Shown: piece after piece, positions 33,888-42,930 of the stretch
Numbering within the stretch: the first letter of the stretch is position 1
Layout: each line of letters opens with the position of its first letter
Assembly: GCA_947444305.1 (NCBI GenBank)
Contig: CANEZP010000007.1
Location: 62,001-126,000 of the forward strand
DNA length: 64,000 nucleotides
Source of the DNA: Pseudobdellovibrionaceae bacterium
GTDB lineage: Bacteria > Bdellovibrionota > Bdellovibrionia > Bdellovibrionales > UBA1609
Direction of reading: 5' to 3'
The notes under the pieces: model-generated
Database searches by the model: none
Told to the model about the DNA's origin: nothing
The model's input: only the letters and a program-made list of their open reading frames with translations
Translations under genes and position numbers: made by a program

Positions 33888-35278
33888 CGAATGGCCTCGG
33901 TTGATTTTAAAGTGGGGACGGCGGTGGGGTCTTGTCCGGATCGAAAAGGACCTTGCCTGCCAACTAGTTTAAGACAGTTTTCGGTATCGGTCGATTGGCA
34001 GCCAAGGGCTTGTTGTGCTCGCGGATCTGCCAGCACAATTAGGTCTGCACGTGTGAAATCTGAAGGGTGAACTTTTTGAATCTGTCGGTCGGCAGATTCA
34101 GTAATTTTATTGAGCGGTAAGCTATCCAAGTCAGGCTGACTTCGAGTCACTTGCCGGCAAGCGCCCGCAGCATGCAAGGATATAGCGGCTACTTTTTCAA
34201 CTTCAGATTTCGGAGGGTTATCCGTTAGCCATCGGCCAAAAACTTTGGCGCCCCAAACGTCGGACATGGCTTCGCCCATCTGAGATCGACCGCCCGCGGA
34301 CCAAATACACTGGGAGTATGGCCTCAGACGCTTTTCCACCTTCGAGCTTAAGTCCTGAACCACAGAATCAGGTTGATCGAGGGCGTTCGATTGGGCGAAG
34401 CGATCCGCTACCAATTTTATATCTTGAGCAGAGACCTCGCGGAACGCTTTGGTTCTAATGAGGCAGGAATAAGCTCCTTGAGCAGGGTGCTTTTCTGCCT
34501 CTATTGCCGGAGCAACTTCGCTCAATATTAAATTTTCGGTCAAATAGTTAATCGACTTAGGATCACGAAAATTCATAATCTGCGAGAACATAGCGTATTC
34601 ACTGGGCGTATATTTTTTAATCTGTACTACGGCTCCGGCCACGTCGGAATTATTTCTAATTGAATCGGGCCAACTCGATTTTAAGTCCGAAAGCTTCTTC
34701 AAGGCCTCGCCATTGATTCGAACAAGCGGAAATCTCGAGCTGCATGGATCAATGGGATGTCCAATTTCGTGACCGATCACTTTTATTAACTGAGCGTCTG
34801 GATAGTGCAGCATTCCCGCGCAAAGGGTAACGCTATGGTCCTCGCCGGAGTAATAGGCGTCCGGCGCCATATCGGCGCAGCTAGGCGACTTCGACGATAC
34901 CGACAATGAATTCAATTTCAACGTTTCGACTTTTTTCATTAACGCTCTTTCCTCGGTGGTCAGCTTATCAAGTGGTTGTCCCTTTGAAATTTCATCTAGT
35001 ACCGCAGTCTTCGCGTACTCAAACAATTCCTTCGCCCGTTTAAATCTTTTATCAGTATCGAGCTGGGGCGGATCAACGCGCTTTCCTTCAAACGAAGGAT
35101 TTGAAAACCATGTTCCGTCCGGAAGCGAAAGAATCGCTTGTTGTTTGCGTGTAGAAAAAAAATCGCAATTTTGTGATAAACCACGGATCGTGCAAGTAGG
35201 TTTATCAGATGCCTCGGCGGCAGAGACAATTGAGGAAGTGAGGGGCAATAACAACAGAATAGTAGCCAACAGCACCAT
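33884..35278 (-). CDS. Exported zinc metalloprotease-like protein (HExxH, gluzincin pattern)
   Basis: 464 residues with a signal peptide ending VSAAE. The zinc-binding helix IGHEIGHPID is at about residue 170. The segment GEAMSDVWGAKVFG near residue 350 supplies the Glu and Asp expected downstream in gluzincin-type peptidases (ExxxD). Paired cysteines (ADMAPD preceded by SPSC, TLCAG, DPCSS, YSCLI, GACRQ) suggest several disulfides. Substrate unknown. It forms a two-gene operon with the 152-residue protein. The gap 35279-35495 has no recognised gene. Confidence 0.65.
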   Translation of the reverse strand: MVLLATILLLLPLTSSIVSAAEASDKPTCTIRGLSQNCDFFSTRKQQAILSLPDGTWFSNPSFEGKRVDPPQLDTDKRFKRAKELFEYAKTAVLDEISKGQPLDKLTTEERALMKKVETLKLNSLSVSSKSPSCADMAPDAYYSGEDHSVTLCAGMLHYPDAQLIKVIGHEIGHPIDPCSSRFPLVRINGEALKKLSDLKSSWPDSIRNNSDVAGAVVQIKKYTPSEYAMFSQIMNFRDPKSINYLTENLILSEVAPAIEAEKHPAQGAYSCLIRTKAFREVSAQDIKLVADRFAQSNALDQPDSVVQDLSSKVEKRLRPYSQCIWSAGGRSQMGEAMSDVWGAKVFGRWLTDNPPKSEVEKVAAISLHAAGACRQVTRSQPDLDSLPLNKITESADRQIQKVHPSDFTRADLIVLADPRAQQALGCQSTDTENCLKLVGRQGPFRSGQDPTAVPTLKSTEAIR

Positions 35279-35495
35279 ATCTAACTATACAACAAAACTA
35301 GTTAGAAAAGCCAAATTATATCGTAGTTCTAGTCTTATAGGTTTTTTACGAGATTCCAAGTTGGGTTAGATATGGGATCTAGAACGGGGCTTAGAGCGTT
35401 TAACAACTTTCAAACCTAATCAAGTACCGCATTAAAGATCAACCAGGGCCCGTCCAATGTGCGTTTAAGACACCTAAGGGCCTTTTATAATCAAG

Positions 35496-35789
35496 CTACG
35501 GTTTGGGATCGCGCTCAATTTTTGCGACGGTATACCCGGCATCGTCTAATAATTCTGAGATATTCTCATCTGAGATGTCTTGTTTACCTTTGGTTAGAAT
35601 AGTTACCGTTTTCTTCTCAATACTTATCTTTAACGAATCGACTTGTGCCAGTTCCTTAAATTTCTTTTCGATACCTTGTGCGCAGAAGCCACAGACCATT
35701 CCATTCACGTTTACGGTGATTTCTTTCGCAAGGAGTTCGAAGCTTGCAGTGAAAAATATGAATACTAGTAACGTTCTCAATTTTTGCAT
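35496..35789 (-). CDS. Periplasmic HMA-domain protein (MerP/CopZ-like)
   Basis: 97 residues: a signal peptide (ending LLAKE) followed by one heavy-metal-associated domain with the binding loop GMVCGFCAQGI (Cys33, Cys36) and the usual beta-alpha-beta order. Exported single-HMA proteins such as MerP carry soft metals in the periplasm. It lies downstream of arsR and a barrel protein, so it may belong to the arsenic regulon or to a separate soft-metal function. No MerT-like transporter is present. Confidence 0.85.
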   Translation of the reverse strand: MQKLRTLLVFIFFTASFELLAKEITVNVNGMVCGFCAQGIEKKFKELAQVDSLKISIEKKTVTILTKGKQDISDENISELLDDAGYTVAKIERDPKP

Positions 35790-35804
35790 ATCAATCCTGA
35801 CTTT

Positions 35805-36449
35805 CTATAGATGAAACATAAAATTTAGCATCCAGTCACCGTCGGTACTCACACCAACTTCCCAGAGAGCACTTTTATAAAAAAATCTCGCAAGGGGAGT
35901 AACCGCGAATTTTCGAACCAAGCTTGGGTGCCATTGCGCTTGAACCATAAACCAACTGGCGATTTCATTATACTCAGCCTCGTATGGAGCGATCCCTAAT
36001 CGACCCTCAACGTGGCTGAAATCGGGACCTAGGGAGGAGTTCATTTGCTCGACTTTAAGCATTGCAAAACGCTTGCGGTCTTCGATGTCCGCTTCTAATC
36101 CGTAAAAGGCCGCCCCGCCCGTATTATTTTGAAAATGAACTGCTCCGGCACCGGCGTATAAATAAAGGTTTGCCTGGTGACCGACTCCGTTCGAGCGATA
36201 GGCCAGATAGTCTAGCTGCGCGCCGTTGTACCGAAACTCTCCGTCAGGCATCACCATCCGCATGAATCGGCCGGCCGCAGCCATGTTAGAGCGAAAAGAG
36301 TATGTGAGCCAGTTATCGCTCATGAATGATTGATTCCAAGTCATCGCGCCGACTGCGCCCTTGTATGGGACCGGGTGCGCATAACAAATACTTCCGAACG
36401 GAATCACTAAGCTGATCAAAAAAACGACGGTGATCCGCAACATTAACAT
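35805..36449 (-). CDS. Outer-membrane barrel-like protein of the ars region
   Basis: 214 residues, signal peptide ending CYAHP. Alternating aromatic strands and a final strand WMLNFMFHL suggest a small beta-barrel (TWNQSFMSDNWLTYSFRSN, ANLYLYAGAGAVHF). It overlaps arsR by seven bases and the MerP-like gene follows after 15 bases. Proteins of this appearance occur beside mercury or copper genes, but I cannot name the family. Perhaps a metal sensor or porin. Confidence 0.6.
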   Translation of the reverse strand: MLMLRITVVFLISLVIPFGSICYAHPVPYKGAVGAMTWNQSFMSDNWLTYSFRSNMAAAGRFMRMVMPDGEFRYNGAQLDYLAYRSNGVGHQANLYLYAGAGAVHFQNNTGGAAFYGLEADIEDRKRFAMLKVEQMNSSLGPDFSHVEGRLGIAPYEAEYNEIASWFMVQAQWHPSLVRKFAVTPLARFFYKSALWEVGVSTDGDWMLNFMFHL

Positions 36450-36757
36450 TTAGCTTTTGCTCGTAGCTTCGCTTCTCTCACGCAGCAGTTTTCCTTCAAA
36501 AAACCGATTAAAGACAGCATTAATGCCGTGTTCGCGAAGTAAATAATTGAACGACCACTGCGCTCCGAACTCACTAATCCGGCATTGGTCATATGCGCCA
36601 GGTGAAATGACAGCGTGTTATCCGGGATTTCCAACTCTTCGGCGAGTTTGCCCGCCGCAGCGCCGTCTTTGCCAAACTGAATGAGTAGCTTAAACGCCCG
36701 CAATCTCGTCTCTTGAGATAGGCAGGCAAAGGCTTCGAGAGCATCGATTATTTCCAT
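36443..36757 (-). CDS. arsR: ArsR-family repressor
   Basis: 104 residues with a winged helix-turn-helix of the ArsR/SmtB type (LAEELEIPDNTLSFHLAHMTNAGLV). The classical helix-3 motif ELCVCDL is absent. Instead there is a C-terminal Cys cluster, ENCCVREAK ending in a terminal Cys (residues 91, 92 and 104), as in the Acidithiobacillus type of As(III) sensor. It is divergent from acr3, with a palindrome in between, and leads the barrel and MerP-like genes. It should derepress on arsenite or antimonite. Confidence 0.88.
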   Translation of the reverse strand: MEIIDALEAFACLSQETRLRAFKLLIQFGKDGAAAGKLAEELEIPDNTLSFHLAHMTNAGLVSSERSGRSIIYFANTALMLSLIGFLKENCCVREAKLRAKAKC

Positions 36758-36789
36758 TGTTCTAGAATAGTGGAAGTGTTATTTGTGGT

Positions 36790-36805
36790 CAAATCCTTTG
36801 ATTTG
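36790..36805. promoter_or_regulatory. Candidate ArsR operator
   Basis: CAAATC-CTTT-GATTTG is a perfect 6-4-6 palindrome in the 146-base divergent region between arsR and acr3, 33 bases upstream of the arsR start codon. The location fits autoregulation; the assignment is by position and symmetry only. Confidence 0.5.
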
Positions 36806-36903
36806 GATCGGTAGCGTTGATTCTTCAAGGCCTAAAAAAAGCGCGCTTCAGCCTTTAGGTGAAGATGTGACTTTAGTGAAAAAATTAATAGAAAGTTTGC
36901 GCC

Positions 36904-37944
36904 ATGAAAAGACTCTCATTTTTGGATCGCTATCTAACACTTTGGATATTTGCGGCTATGTTCGTCGGAATAGCCGTAGGTTTCTCGATTCCAGGCGTTG
37001 TCCCTTTTTTAGGCCGCTTTAGTATTGGCACTACTTCAGTACCGATTGCGATCGGACTCATCTTGATGATGTATCCACCACTGGCCAAAGTGAAATACGA
37101 AGAAATATGGAAGGTGTTCGGGAATAAGAAGATTCTTGCACTCTCACTTGTGCAGAACTGGGTCATTGGACCATTTTTAATGTTTACGCTCGCGGCCATC
37201 TTTCTTCGGGATCGCCCTGAGTACATGATCGGACTGATTCTTATTGGACTCGCAAGATGTATTGCGATGGTATTGGTATGGAATGATCTAGCCGACGGGA
37301 ATCGAGAATATTGCGCCGGACTAGTTGCTTTCAACTCAGTCTTCCAGATTTTGTTCTTTCCAATCTATGCAATATTTTTTCTAAAGACTTTACCTCATTT
37401 GTTCGGGATGCAGGAAACTGACGTCAACATTTCCTTTGGTGAGGTAGCTTCGGCCGTTCTTATTTACTTAGGTATACCGTTTCTTGCCGGATTCCTTAGT
37501 CGCTTAATCTTAGTTAAGAATAACGGGATTCATTGGTACGAAAGCGAATTCCTGCCCAGAATCGGACCCATCACTCTGATGGCTCTTCTTCTTACAATTA
37601 TATTTATGTTTTCACTAAAGGGCGAACAGATGGTCAATCTGCCTTTCGACGTTATTAGAATCGCAGTTCCCTTGCTCATATATTTCCTTGTGATGTTCAC
37701 GGTCTCATTTTTCATGAGCAAAAACGCGGGGGCGCCGTACTCACAATCTGCAACATTATCGTTTACAGCCGCATCAAATAACTTCGAGCTCGCGATCGCC
37801 GTTGCGATTGCGACATTTGGAATTGGTCATGGCGCGGCCTTCGCGGCTGTGATTGGGCCACTCGTTGAGGTCCCGGTCTTGATAGGGCTCGTATCTGCTT
37901 CGCTGTGGATTCGTAAAACATATTTTAAGGAGGTGCACGAGTGA
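36904..37944 (+). CDS. acr3: Arsenite efflux permease, ACR3 family
   Basis: 346 residues with ten predicted membrane segments. ACR3 hallmarks are visible: start [20 protein letters not shown], then [16 protein letters not shown], then [18 protein letters not shown], which includes the conserved Cys in helix 4, and later [18 protein letters not shown]. It exports As(OH)3 or its anion from the cytoplasm using the proton motive force. The arsH start codon overlaps its stop, so the operon is acr3-arsH-arsC. Confidence 0.95.
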   Translation: MKRLSFLDRYLTLWIFAAMFVGIAVGFSIPGVVPFLGRFSIGTTSVPIAIGLILMMYPPLAKVKYEEIWKVFGNKKILALSLVQNWVIGPFLMFTLAAIFLRDRPEYMIGLILIGLARCIAMVLVWNDLADGNREYCAGLVAFNSVFQILFFPIYAIFFLKTLPHLFGMQETDVNISFGEVASAVLIYLGIPFLAGFLSRLILVKNNGIHWYESEFLPRIGPITLMALLLTIIFMFSLKGEQMVNLPFDVIRIAVPLLIYFLVMFTVSFFMSKNAGAPYSQSATLSFTAASNNFELAIAVAIATFGIGHGAAFAAVIGPLVEVPVLIGLVSASLWIRKTYFKEVHE

Positions 37945-38639
37945 AGGGTCCAAGTATCGACTACCTAGCGGCGGATAAATTTGATCTTGTGGGAAGCCGT
38001 GACAAAGCTTTTACTTCCGAGCACGCTCCGAAAATTCTCGTGCTGCATGGGTCACTCCGTCCAAAATCGTTTTCACGCCTGTTATCTCAAGAAGTCGTTC
38101 GCATACTTACGTTTATGGGTGCCGAAGTAAGAGAATTCGACCCAAAGGGCTTGCCGGTTTTCGATCAACAAGATTCAGAAAATCCGAAAGTTAAAGAAAT
38201 TCGAGAACTCAGTATGTGGTCTGAAGGTCAGGTTTGGATAACGCCCGAGATGCACGGTAATTTATCGGGAGTGATGAAGAATCAAATCGATTGGATCCCT
38301 TTAGAGTATGGTGGCATGAGGCCTACCCAGGGGCGAACCCTTGCTATCATGCAAGTGTCGGGCGGTTCTCAGTCATTCAACGCGGTTAATTCACTAAGGC
38401 TCTTGGGTCGATGGATGCGGATGATAACAATTCCAAATCAATCATCCGTGGCAAAGGCCTATGACGAGTTTTTAGAAAACGGTCAAATGAAGGATTCTTC
38501 TTATCGCGATCGGGTAGTGGATGTTTTGGAGGAGCTCATGCGCTTTACCTACCTGACTAGGGACTTTCGTGATTTTTTGGTGGACCGGTATAGCGAACGT
38601 AAAGAACGCGCGTCAAAAGTTGATCTCAAGAAGATGTAG
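37941..38639 (+). CDS. arsH: ArsH, NADPH-dependent FMN reductase
   Basis: 232 residues from GTG, overlapping acr3 by four bases. It has the flavodoxin-like fold of ArsH with the FMN phosphate loop [12 protein letters not shown], and further conserved segments [22 protein letters not shown] (read in two parts) and VSGGSQSFN. ArsH oxidises trivalent organoarsenicals and reduces quinones. Its length is normal. Its presence extends resistance to methylated arsenic species. Confidence 0.93.
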   Translation: MKGPSIDYLAADKFDLVGSRDKAFTSEHAPKILVLHGSLRPKSFSRLLSQEVVRILTFMGAEVREFDPKGLPVFDQQDSENPKVKEIRELSMWSEGQVWITPEMHGNLSGVMKNQIDWIPLEYGGMRPTQGRTLAIMQVSGGSQSFNAVNSLRLLGRWMRMITIPNQSSVAKAYDEFLENGQMKDSSYRDRVVDVLEELMRFTYLTRDFRDFLVDRYSERKERASKVDLKKM

Positions 38640-38651
38640 AGGATTAGGGTT

Positions 38652-39068
38652 ATGAAGATTCTTTTTATGTGCGTGGCGAATTCCGCGCGGAGCCAATTAG
38701 CAGAAGGTTTAGCGCGCAGAATATTTCCCACCGCTCACGTCGAAAGCGCGGGCTCTGATCCGGGCAAATTGAATTCATTTGCGATTAAAGTTATGCAAGA
38801 AATTGGGATAGACATCTCGTTACATTTTTCGAAATCTGTTGCGGATCTTCCGTCGGAATTTATCTCAAGCGTCGACTACGTTGTGACCCTCTGCGCGGAA
38901 GAAGTCTGCCCAATAGTCGTGGCACCAAATGCTGAAAGGCTGCATTGGCCGTTTCTAGATCCGGCGTCAAAGGTTCCGCTTCCTGATGCCGAACTCATTG
39001 ATCGATTTCGAAGCGCTCGCAATGCTATTCAAGATAAGCTTGAGCAATTTGAGAAAACCATTATCTAG
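38652..39068 (+). CDS. arsC: Arsenate reductase, low-molecular-weight phosphatase fold
   Basis: 138 residues. The P-loop FMCVANSARSQ carries the nucleophile Cys7. TLCAEEVCP adds Cys81 and Cys86 for the thioredoxin-coupled disulfide cascade of the S. aureus pI258 type, and WPFLDPA is also typical. It reduces As(V) to As(III), which Acr3 exports. A 3' fragment of a related arsC lies at 57685-57765, so this locus once had a second copy. Confidence 0.94.
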   Translation: MKILFMCVANSARSQLAEGLARRIFPTAHVESAGSDPGKLNSFAIKVMQEIGIDISLHFSKSVADLPSEFISSVDYVVTLCAEEVCPIVVAPNAERLHWPFLDPASKVPLPDAELIDRFRSARNAIQDKLEQFEKTII

Positions 39069-39210
39069 CGTTTTTAAACGGCTGAGAAGTTCGACGTATG
39101 CTTCCTATTGGCAATGTGAGTAAACGCTTCTCTCTCGCGCTTGGATATAGGCGTATTAGCCAAACCAGTCTCCGCTGCTGGTAGCTTAGAAATTGTTTTC
39201 TACATAGCTT

Positions 39211-39267
39211 GTGAGTAAATTGACATCCCGGTTTGACTGGTTCATTAGCCTACGTAACCCGCAATAG
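39211..39267 (+). pseudogene. Truncated 5' end of the HExxH lipoprotein gene (relic 1)
   Basis: GTG at 39211 opens SKLTSRFDWFI, nearly the same as the start of the intact gene at 57912 (SRFTSRFDRFI), then the frame stops after 18 codons. About 100 bases upstream also match the promoter region of the intact copy, including a shared TTGGCAATGT and ATTGTT blocks. As at 57685-57911, the block follows the 3' end of an arsC. Confidence 0.7.
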
Positions 39268-39309
39268 CGAATATCGTGGTGGCGTGTCCCGACGGGAATG
39301 AATTTTTTG

Positions 39310-39583
39310 TGAAGCCAATGGGAGTTATCGGGGCGCCCTAAGCAATGGTCAGGAAATCGGCCTTATTGAATACAACATTTCACTTCAGGAATCCGCGAAA
39401 AGGGACACTAGCCCTCGTTGGTCAATTATGGGTTTACGCCTTTTCTTTGGATTGATCCTGCACATCATCTCCGTTTGTATCGAGCATTCATTTTCGTGGC
39501 ACAGGTTTCAAGAGTTAGCCCACCTAAAAACCAAAAGAAGTTGATCCTTCTTTGAGCGCGCCACCACTTGGTTTTTATTGTAA
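39310..39583 (-). pseudogene. Relic of a CLC/MFS junction (degenerate direct repeat of about 40816-41090)
   Basis: This stretch repeats, with mutations, the end of the CLC gene and the beginning of the MFS gene found intact about 1.5 kb to the right (offset close to 1506). Shared blocks include CCGCGAAAAGGGACACTAGC, TTGATCCTGCACAT and TTGATCCTTCTTTGAGCGCG. No intact reading frame is retained. It marks loss of a second cassette or an unequal recombination event. The flanks 39268-39309 and 39584-39767 hold no recognisable gene; a 100-codon frame over 39465-39767 runs in the wrong frame for the parent genes. Confidence 0.75.
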
Positions 39584-39767
39584 TCTTCGTTCCATGTCTT
39601 CTCCACAGCGCTATCATCAAGAAAGGAATGAGAAAAGCGGTCCGCTTAAAATCCGACAGAAATTCGACACTCCAATGGAGCGTGCCCCCTCCAAAGAATG
39701 TAGATAGAGAAGTAGTAAGGTCGATTTCCCAATCAAAAGCCGCGAGATTAATGAGTCGGCCCTCCAT

Positions 39768-40994
39768 TCAAATCTCCACTGAACTTGGGAGTACGGCGAT
39801 GGATTCTTTAACCTGGATCAAAACGACCGCAGCGAGAAATGCCCCGGAAGCTCCGTAGATGAATGTCGATAGTGCTCCGAAGTGATCCCAAAGGAGACCG
39901 GCGATGGTGCTGGCAAATACCGTCGAAATGCCGGTCACGGTTCCGAGCGCCCCGAGGCCCGTGGCCTTTCTCGAGGATTCGATGAGATCCACCGCCAACG
40001 CCTTTCCCACACCGTCAGTTGCCGCCATGTATGTCCCGTAAACACCGAAAAGAATCCAAAAGTGCCAATGAGCCGTGGCAAAAGAAAACCCTAGATACAC
40101 GGCCGCGAAGACCAATAGCCCCGAAACAAGAAGGCCCTTTCTGCCAATTCTATCCGACAGCGCGCCAAAGTATGGGCTAAAAACTGAATAAACGAGGTTG
40201 TATCCGCAATAGAGCAAGATGATCTCCGTTAATCCGATCCCTTCGGCCTTTGCCTTCATCAGAAGAAAAACATCACTCGAGTTAGTTAGTGAGAATAATG
40301 TCCAAGCGCCGAGGTAAGTTTTGAACGGGGAGGAAAATGAACCAAAATCGAAAAAACGGATGGGAGAACGTTCCTTTTTTGTTTCAGCTTTCTTTTCCTT
40401 AACCAGGAGCGAAATGCCGACCGCGATAAGTCCGGGGATAAGAGCCCAATAATAAATTTGCCTTAAATTTTGTCCCTCCAGCGAAAGATAAAAGATCGCG
40501 AAAAGAGGGCCAATGGCTGCCCCGAGCGTATCCATTGCGCGGTGCCACCCAAACGCTGCGCCCCGTAGCCTTGAGGACACGGCTTCCGCAAGAAGTGCAT
40601 CGCGGGGAGCGGTTCTCAAGCCCTTTCCCGTTCGGTCTAAGCTCCTCGCAAATAACACCTGGGTCCAGCCGGTTGAAAATCCAATGATCGGTTTTCCAAT
40701 GGCGGAGAGGAAGTAGCCGGCAGCCACGAATGGAGTCCGTCTGGAAATGCGGTCGGACCAGGCGCCTGAATAAGTTTTAAGTAAACTCGCGACGGCCTCC
40801 GCAAACCCCTCTACGAAGCCGACGGACGTCATCGATGCACCCAAAACCGTGGTCAGAAAGATTGGCGTGATTGGATAAAGCATTTCACTTGAGATATCCG
40901 CGAAAAGGGACACTAGCCCTAGCTGGACAACTGTGGGATTAAGCACTTTTTCCTTGGATTGATCCTGCACATTATCTCCGTTTGTATCGAACAT
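39768..40994 (-). CDS. MFS transporter in the fluoride cassette
   Basis: 408 residues with twelve predicted membrane helices. The MFS loop motif between helices 2 and 3 reads GAWSDRISRRTPF, and FGALSDRIGRKGLL is its counterpart in the second half. The annotated ATG directly abuts the CLC stop. A GTG eight codons later (40970) has a better ribosome site (GGAG), and this site is also conserved in the relic at 39310-39583. Because it follows the riboswitch-controlled CLC gene, it is probably induced by fluoride. Its own substrate is unknown. Confidence 0.85.
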   Translation of the reverse strand: MFDTNGDNVQDQSKEKVLNPTVVQLGLVSLFADISSEMLYPITPIFLTTVLGASMTSVGFVEGFAEAVASLLKTYSGAWSDRISRRTPFVAAGYFLSAIGKPIIGFSTGWTQVLFARSLDRTGKGLRTAPRDALLAEAVSSRLRGAAFGWHRAMDTLGAAIGPLFAIFYLSLEGQNLRQIYYWALIPGLIAVGISLLVKEKKAETKKERSPIRFFDFGSFSSPFKTYLGAWTLFSLTNSSDVFLLMKAKAEGIGLTEIILLYCGYNLVYSVFSPYFGALSDRIGRKGLLVSGLLVFAAVYLGFSFATAHWHFWILFGVYGTYMAATDGVGKALAVDLIESSRKATGLGALGTVTGISTVFASTIAGLLWDHFGALSTFIYGASGAFLAAVVLIQVKESIAVLPSSVEI

Positions 40995-42263
40995 TTATTT
41001 TCGTGGTACAAGTTTTAAGGACCTCGCCCACCTAAAAACCAAAAAAAGTTGATCCTTCTTTGAGCGCGCCACCATTTGGTTTTTGTAGACACCGAAATGG
41101 CCCGTAAAAAAATAGGCCACCCAACATGAAAGAATCGCGAAAGGAGCAACCTTCCAGCCGAAGATCTCCGTCGCCATTATCGCGCAGGAGATCGGCGTAT
41201 TGGCGGCAGCGCCGAAAACGGAAACAAAGCCAATTGCGGCGAGAAGCGAGATTGAAACGGGGAGTACTGTTGAAAGAAAACTCCCCAGCGTTGAGCCGAT
41301 AAATACCAATGGAATGAACTCTCCACCCTTAAATCCTGATCCGATTGTGAGCGCCGTGAATCCTGCTTTCAACACGGGATCGAGCCAGGTACCTTCTTTT
41401 GAAAACGACTCGATGATGACCGGAAGGCCTAGTCCCACGTAGCGGTACGATCCCTCAAGGTGAAAGAGCGCAACTAAAAGTATGCCTGCCACGAGCGGAC
41501 GCCATGGACCATATGAGAAAAGTTTTTTTTGAACGACCTCCACCAAATGCGTTAGCTTTATAAAAGCGTTCGCCGCTAAACCAAACGCGACACCAGCGAG
41601 TGCTACGCTAAAAAATTGTTTTAAATCATAAGTCGGCATCATGACTTCGGGGTAATGCGTGTGAGGCGCCCCGAGTAGATGACAGGTGTAAAAAGCAACG
41701 AAGGAAGCGATAAAACATTCGAAGAGAGCAAAGAATCTGAGCTTACCAATCTGCATAACCTCAAGCCCAAACAGGGTGCCCGCGAAGGGGGCTCCGATTG
41801 CGGCGCTGAAGCCCGCTCCCGCGCCCGCGACGAGGAGAATTCGCCGCTCTTCCTTTTCCATGCGCAGAAAAGTCGGAAGCTGGTCCGCAAGAGATGCACC
41901 CATTTGAACCGCCGTACCTTCGCGTCCGGCTGATCCTCCAAAGAGATGCGTAACTACCGTCCCAAGGAGAACGAGCGGGGCCATTCGAAACGGAATGATG
42001 GTTTTGGGTCGATGGAACTCTTTCAGTATAAGCCCGGTACCGCCTTCCACCGATCTCCCAAACTGGTGGTACGTCAGCCCAATCAGAAAGCCCGCGAGCG
42101 GTAAAAACCAGATGAGTTCGGGATGGGCCGTTCTGTAGTCGGTGGCCAAGGTGAGGAGAGTAAGAAATATCGCCGCCGCAATACCAGAGAGAACGCCAAC
42201 AAGACCGCTGAGAAGGGACCATTTGGCGTGACGGATTGCTAAAGATTTAAAGCGATTTTGCAT
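40995..42263 (-). CDS. CLC-type fluoride/proton antiporter (CLC-F)
   Basis: 422 residues from ATG 42263, which has a good ribosome site (GGGAG); an in-frame ATG at 42284 lacks one. It is a CLC-family membrane protein: GGTGLILKEF replaces the chloride-type GSGIP motif, GGSAGREGTAVQMG contains the gating Glu but with Thr for Pro, and GSGFKGGEFIPLVFIG is the later selectivity segment. These departures, together with the fluoride riboswitch directly upstream, identify it as a fluoride exporter of the CLC-F group. It protects enolase and phosphatases from F-. The MFS gene follows without a gap. Confidence 0.88.
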   Translation of the reverse strand: MQNRFKSLAIRHAKWSLLSGLVGVLSGIAAAIFLTLLTLATDYRTAHPELIWFLPLAGFLIGLTYHQFGRSVEGGTGLILKEFHRPKTIIPFRMAPLVLLGTVVTHLFGGSAGREGTAVQMGASLADQLPTFLRMEKEERRILLVAGAGAGFSAAIGAPFAGTLFGLEVMQIGKLRFFALFECFIASFVAFYTCHLLGAPHTHYPEVMMPTYDLKQFFSVALAGVAFGLAANAFIKLTHLVEVVQKKLFSYGPWRPLVAGILLVALFHLEGSYRYVGLGLPVIIESFSKEGTWLDPVLKAGFTALTIGSGFKGGEFIPLVFIGSTLGSFLSTVLPVSISLLAAIGFVSVFGAAANTPISCAIMATEIFGWKVAPFAILSCWVAYFFTGHFGVYKNQMVARSKKDQLFLVFRWARSLKLVPRK

Positions 42264-42296
42264 ACACTCCCACCCTGGCGGCATAAGGCCAACAAA

Positions 42297-42364
42297 GTAG
42301 GAGTCATCAGCGCGACCTCAGAAAACTGAGCGGCGGTTGAAAACGGCAAACTCCATTACCGTGC
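42297..42364 (-). ncRNA. Fluoride riboswitch (crcB motif)
   Basis: On the minus strand the order is ACGGTAATGGAGTTTGCCGT, then AACCGCC, a small hairpin TCAG-TTTT-CTGA, and the hallmark CTGATGACTCCTAC. This is the conserved layout of the crcB/fluoride riboswitch: stem 1 with GGNAUGG, the AACCGCC-type linker, and the 3' GCUGAUGACUCCUAC. It ends about 35 bases before the CLC-F start codon. It turns the operon on when fluoride is bound. Confidence 0.92.
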
Positions 42365-42366
42365 TT

Positions 42367-42930
42367 AAAATCCTGACATTTAGTTGGAGCTGAGTCAACG
42401 GCTCCATCTAACCCACTCGCGTTATTTTGGCTTCCGTATGAGGTTGAGGTGAAATATTAAACTCATACGTGCAAAAACCTTCGAGATTCCATCAGCTTAT
42501 TGATGCGGTCCTGCTAAACGCTGAGCCAGGTACTAAACTCGAATTCATCGTGTATATAAAAAAAGTGGACGCTTACCGATGCTAGCATTACGTGACTCAG
42601 AATAAAATGAATGAAAAGCCAGTGGTAGAAAAGGCCGATACTTTTAAAGAAGTCCTATGTGCAATTTTATCGGTCGTAATGGGGAGCTGACTAAAAAGTG
42701 GGCTGAAGCACGCCAGCTGAGTGAGCAGGAATTTTCAAATGATAGGCTTTAGCCTTTTTAGGGCTTCCGGATGAGTTTGACGAGGCAGAAACCGCTTTCT
42801 TTAAGCCTATCGTCTATAGCTCCTTTTTGTCATGTTGGGTAATTGCTTCCCAGGTAAGAGTAGTGAAGATGTTTATAAGATGAACTAGATCCCTCCTTGA
42901 GTGGCCCGTAAATTGTTAATGGTATAGCTC
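42367..42930. other. Intergenic region with promoter block of lipoprotein relic 2
   Basis: About 560 bases. The right-hand 100 bases (from about 42830) match the promoter region before the intact lipoprotein gene at 57912 (TTGGGTAATTGCTTCCC; AATTGTTAA). A 27-codon frame at 42607-42690 has no convincing ribosome site. Nothing else recognised. Confidence 0.5.

Noticed and set aside
39465-39767. 100-codon membrane-like frame near the MFS gene
   Set aside because: Its last third is the CLC gene end read in a shifted frame; the region is a decayed duplicate.
42607-42690. 27-codon small protein
   Set aside because: No clear ribosome site and no conserved features; likely chance.
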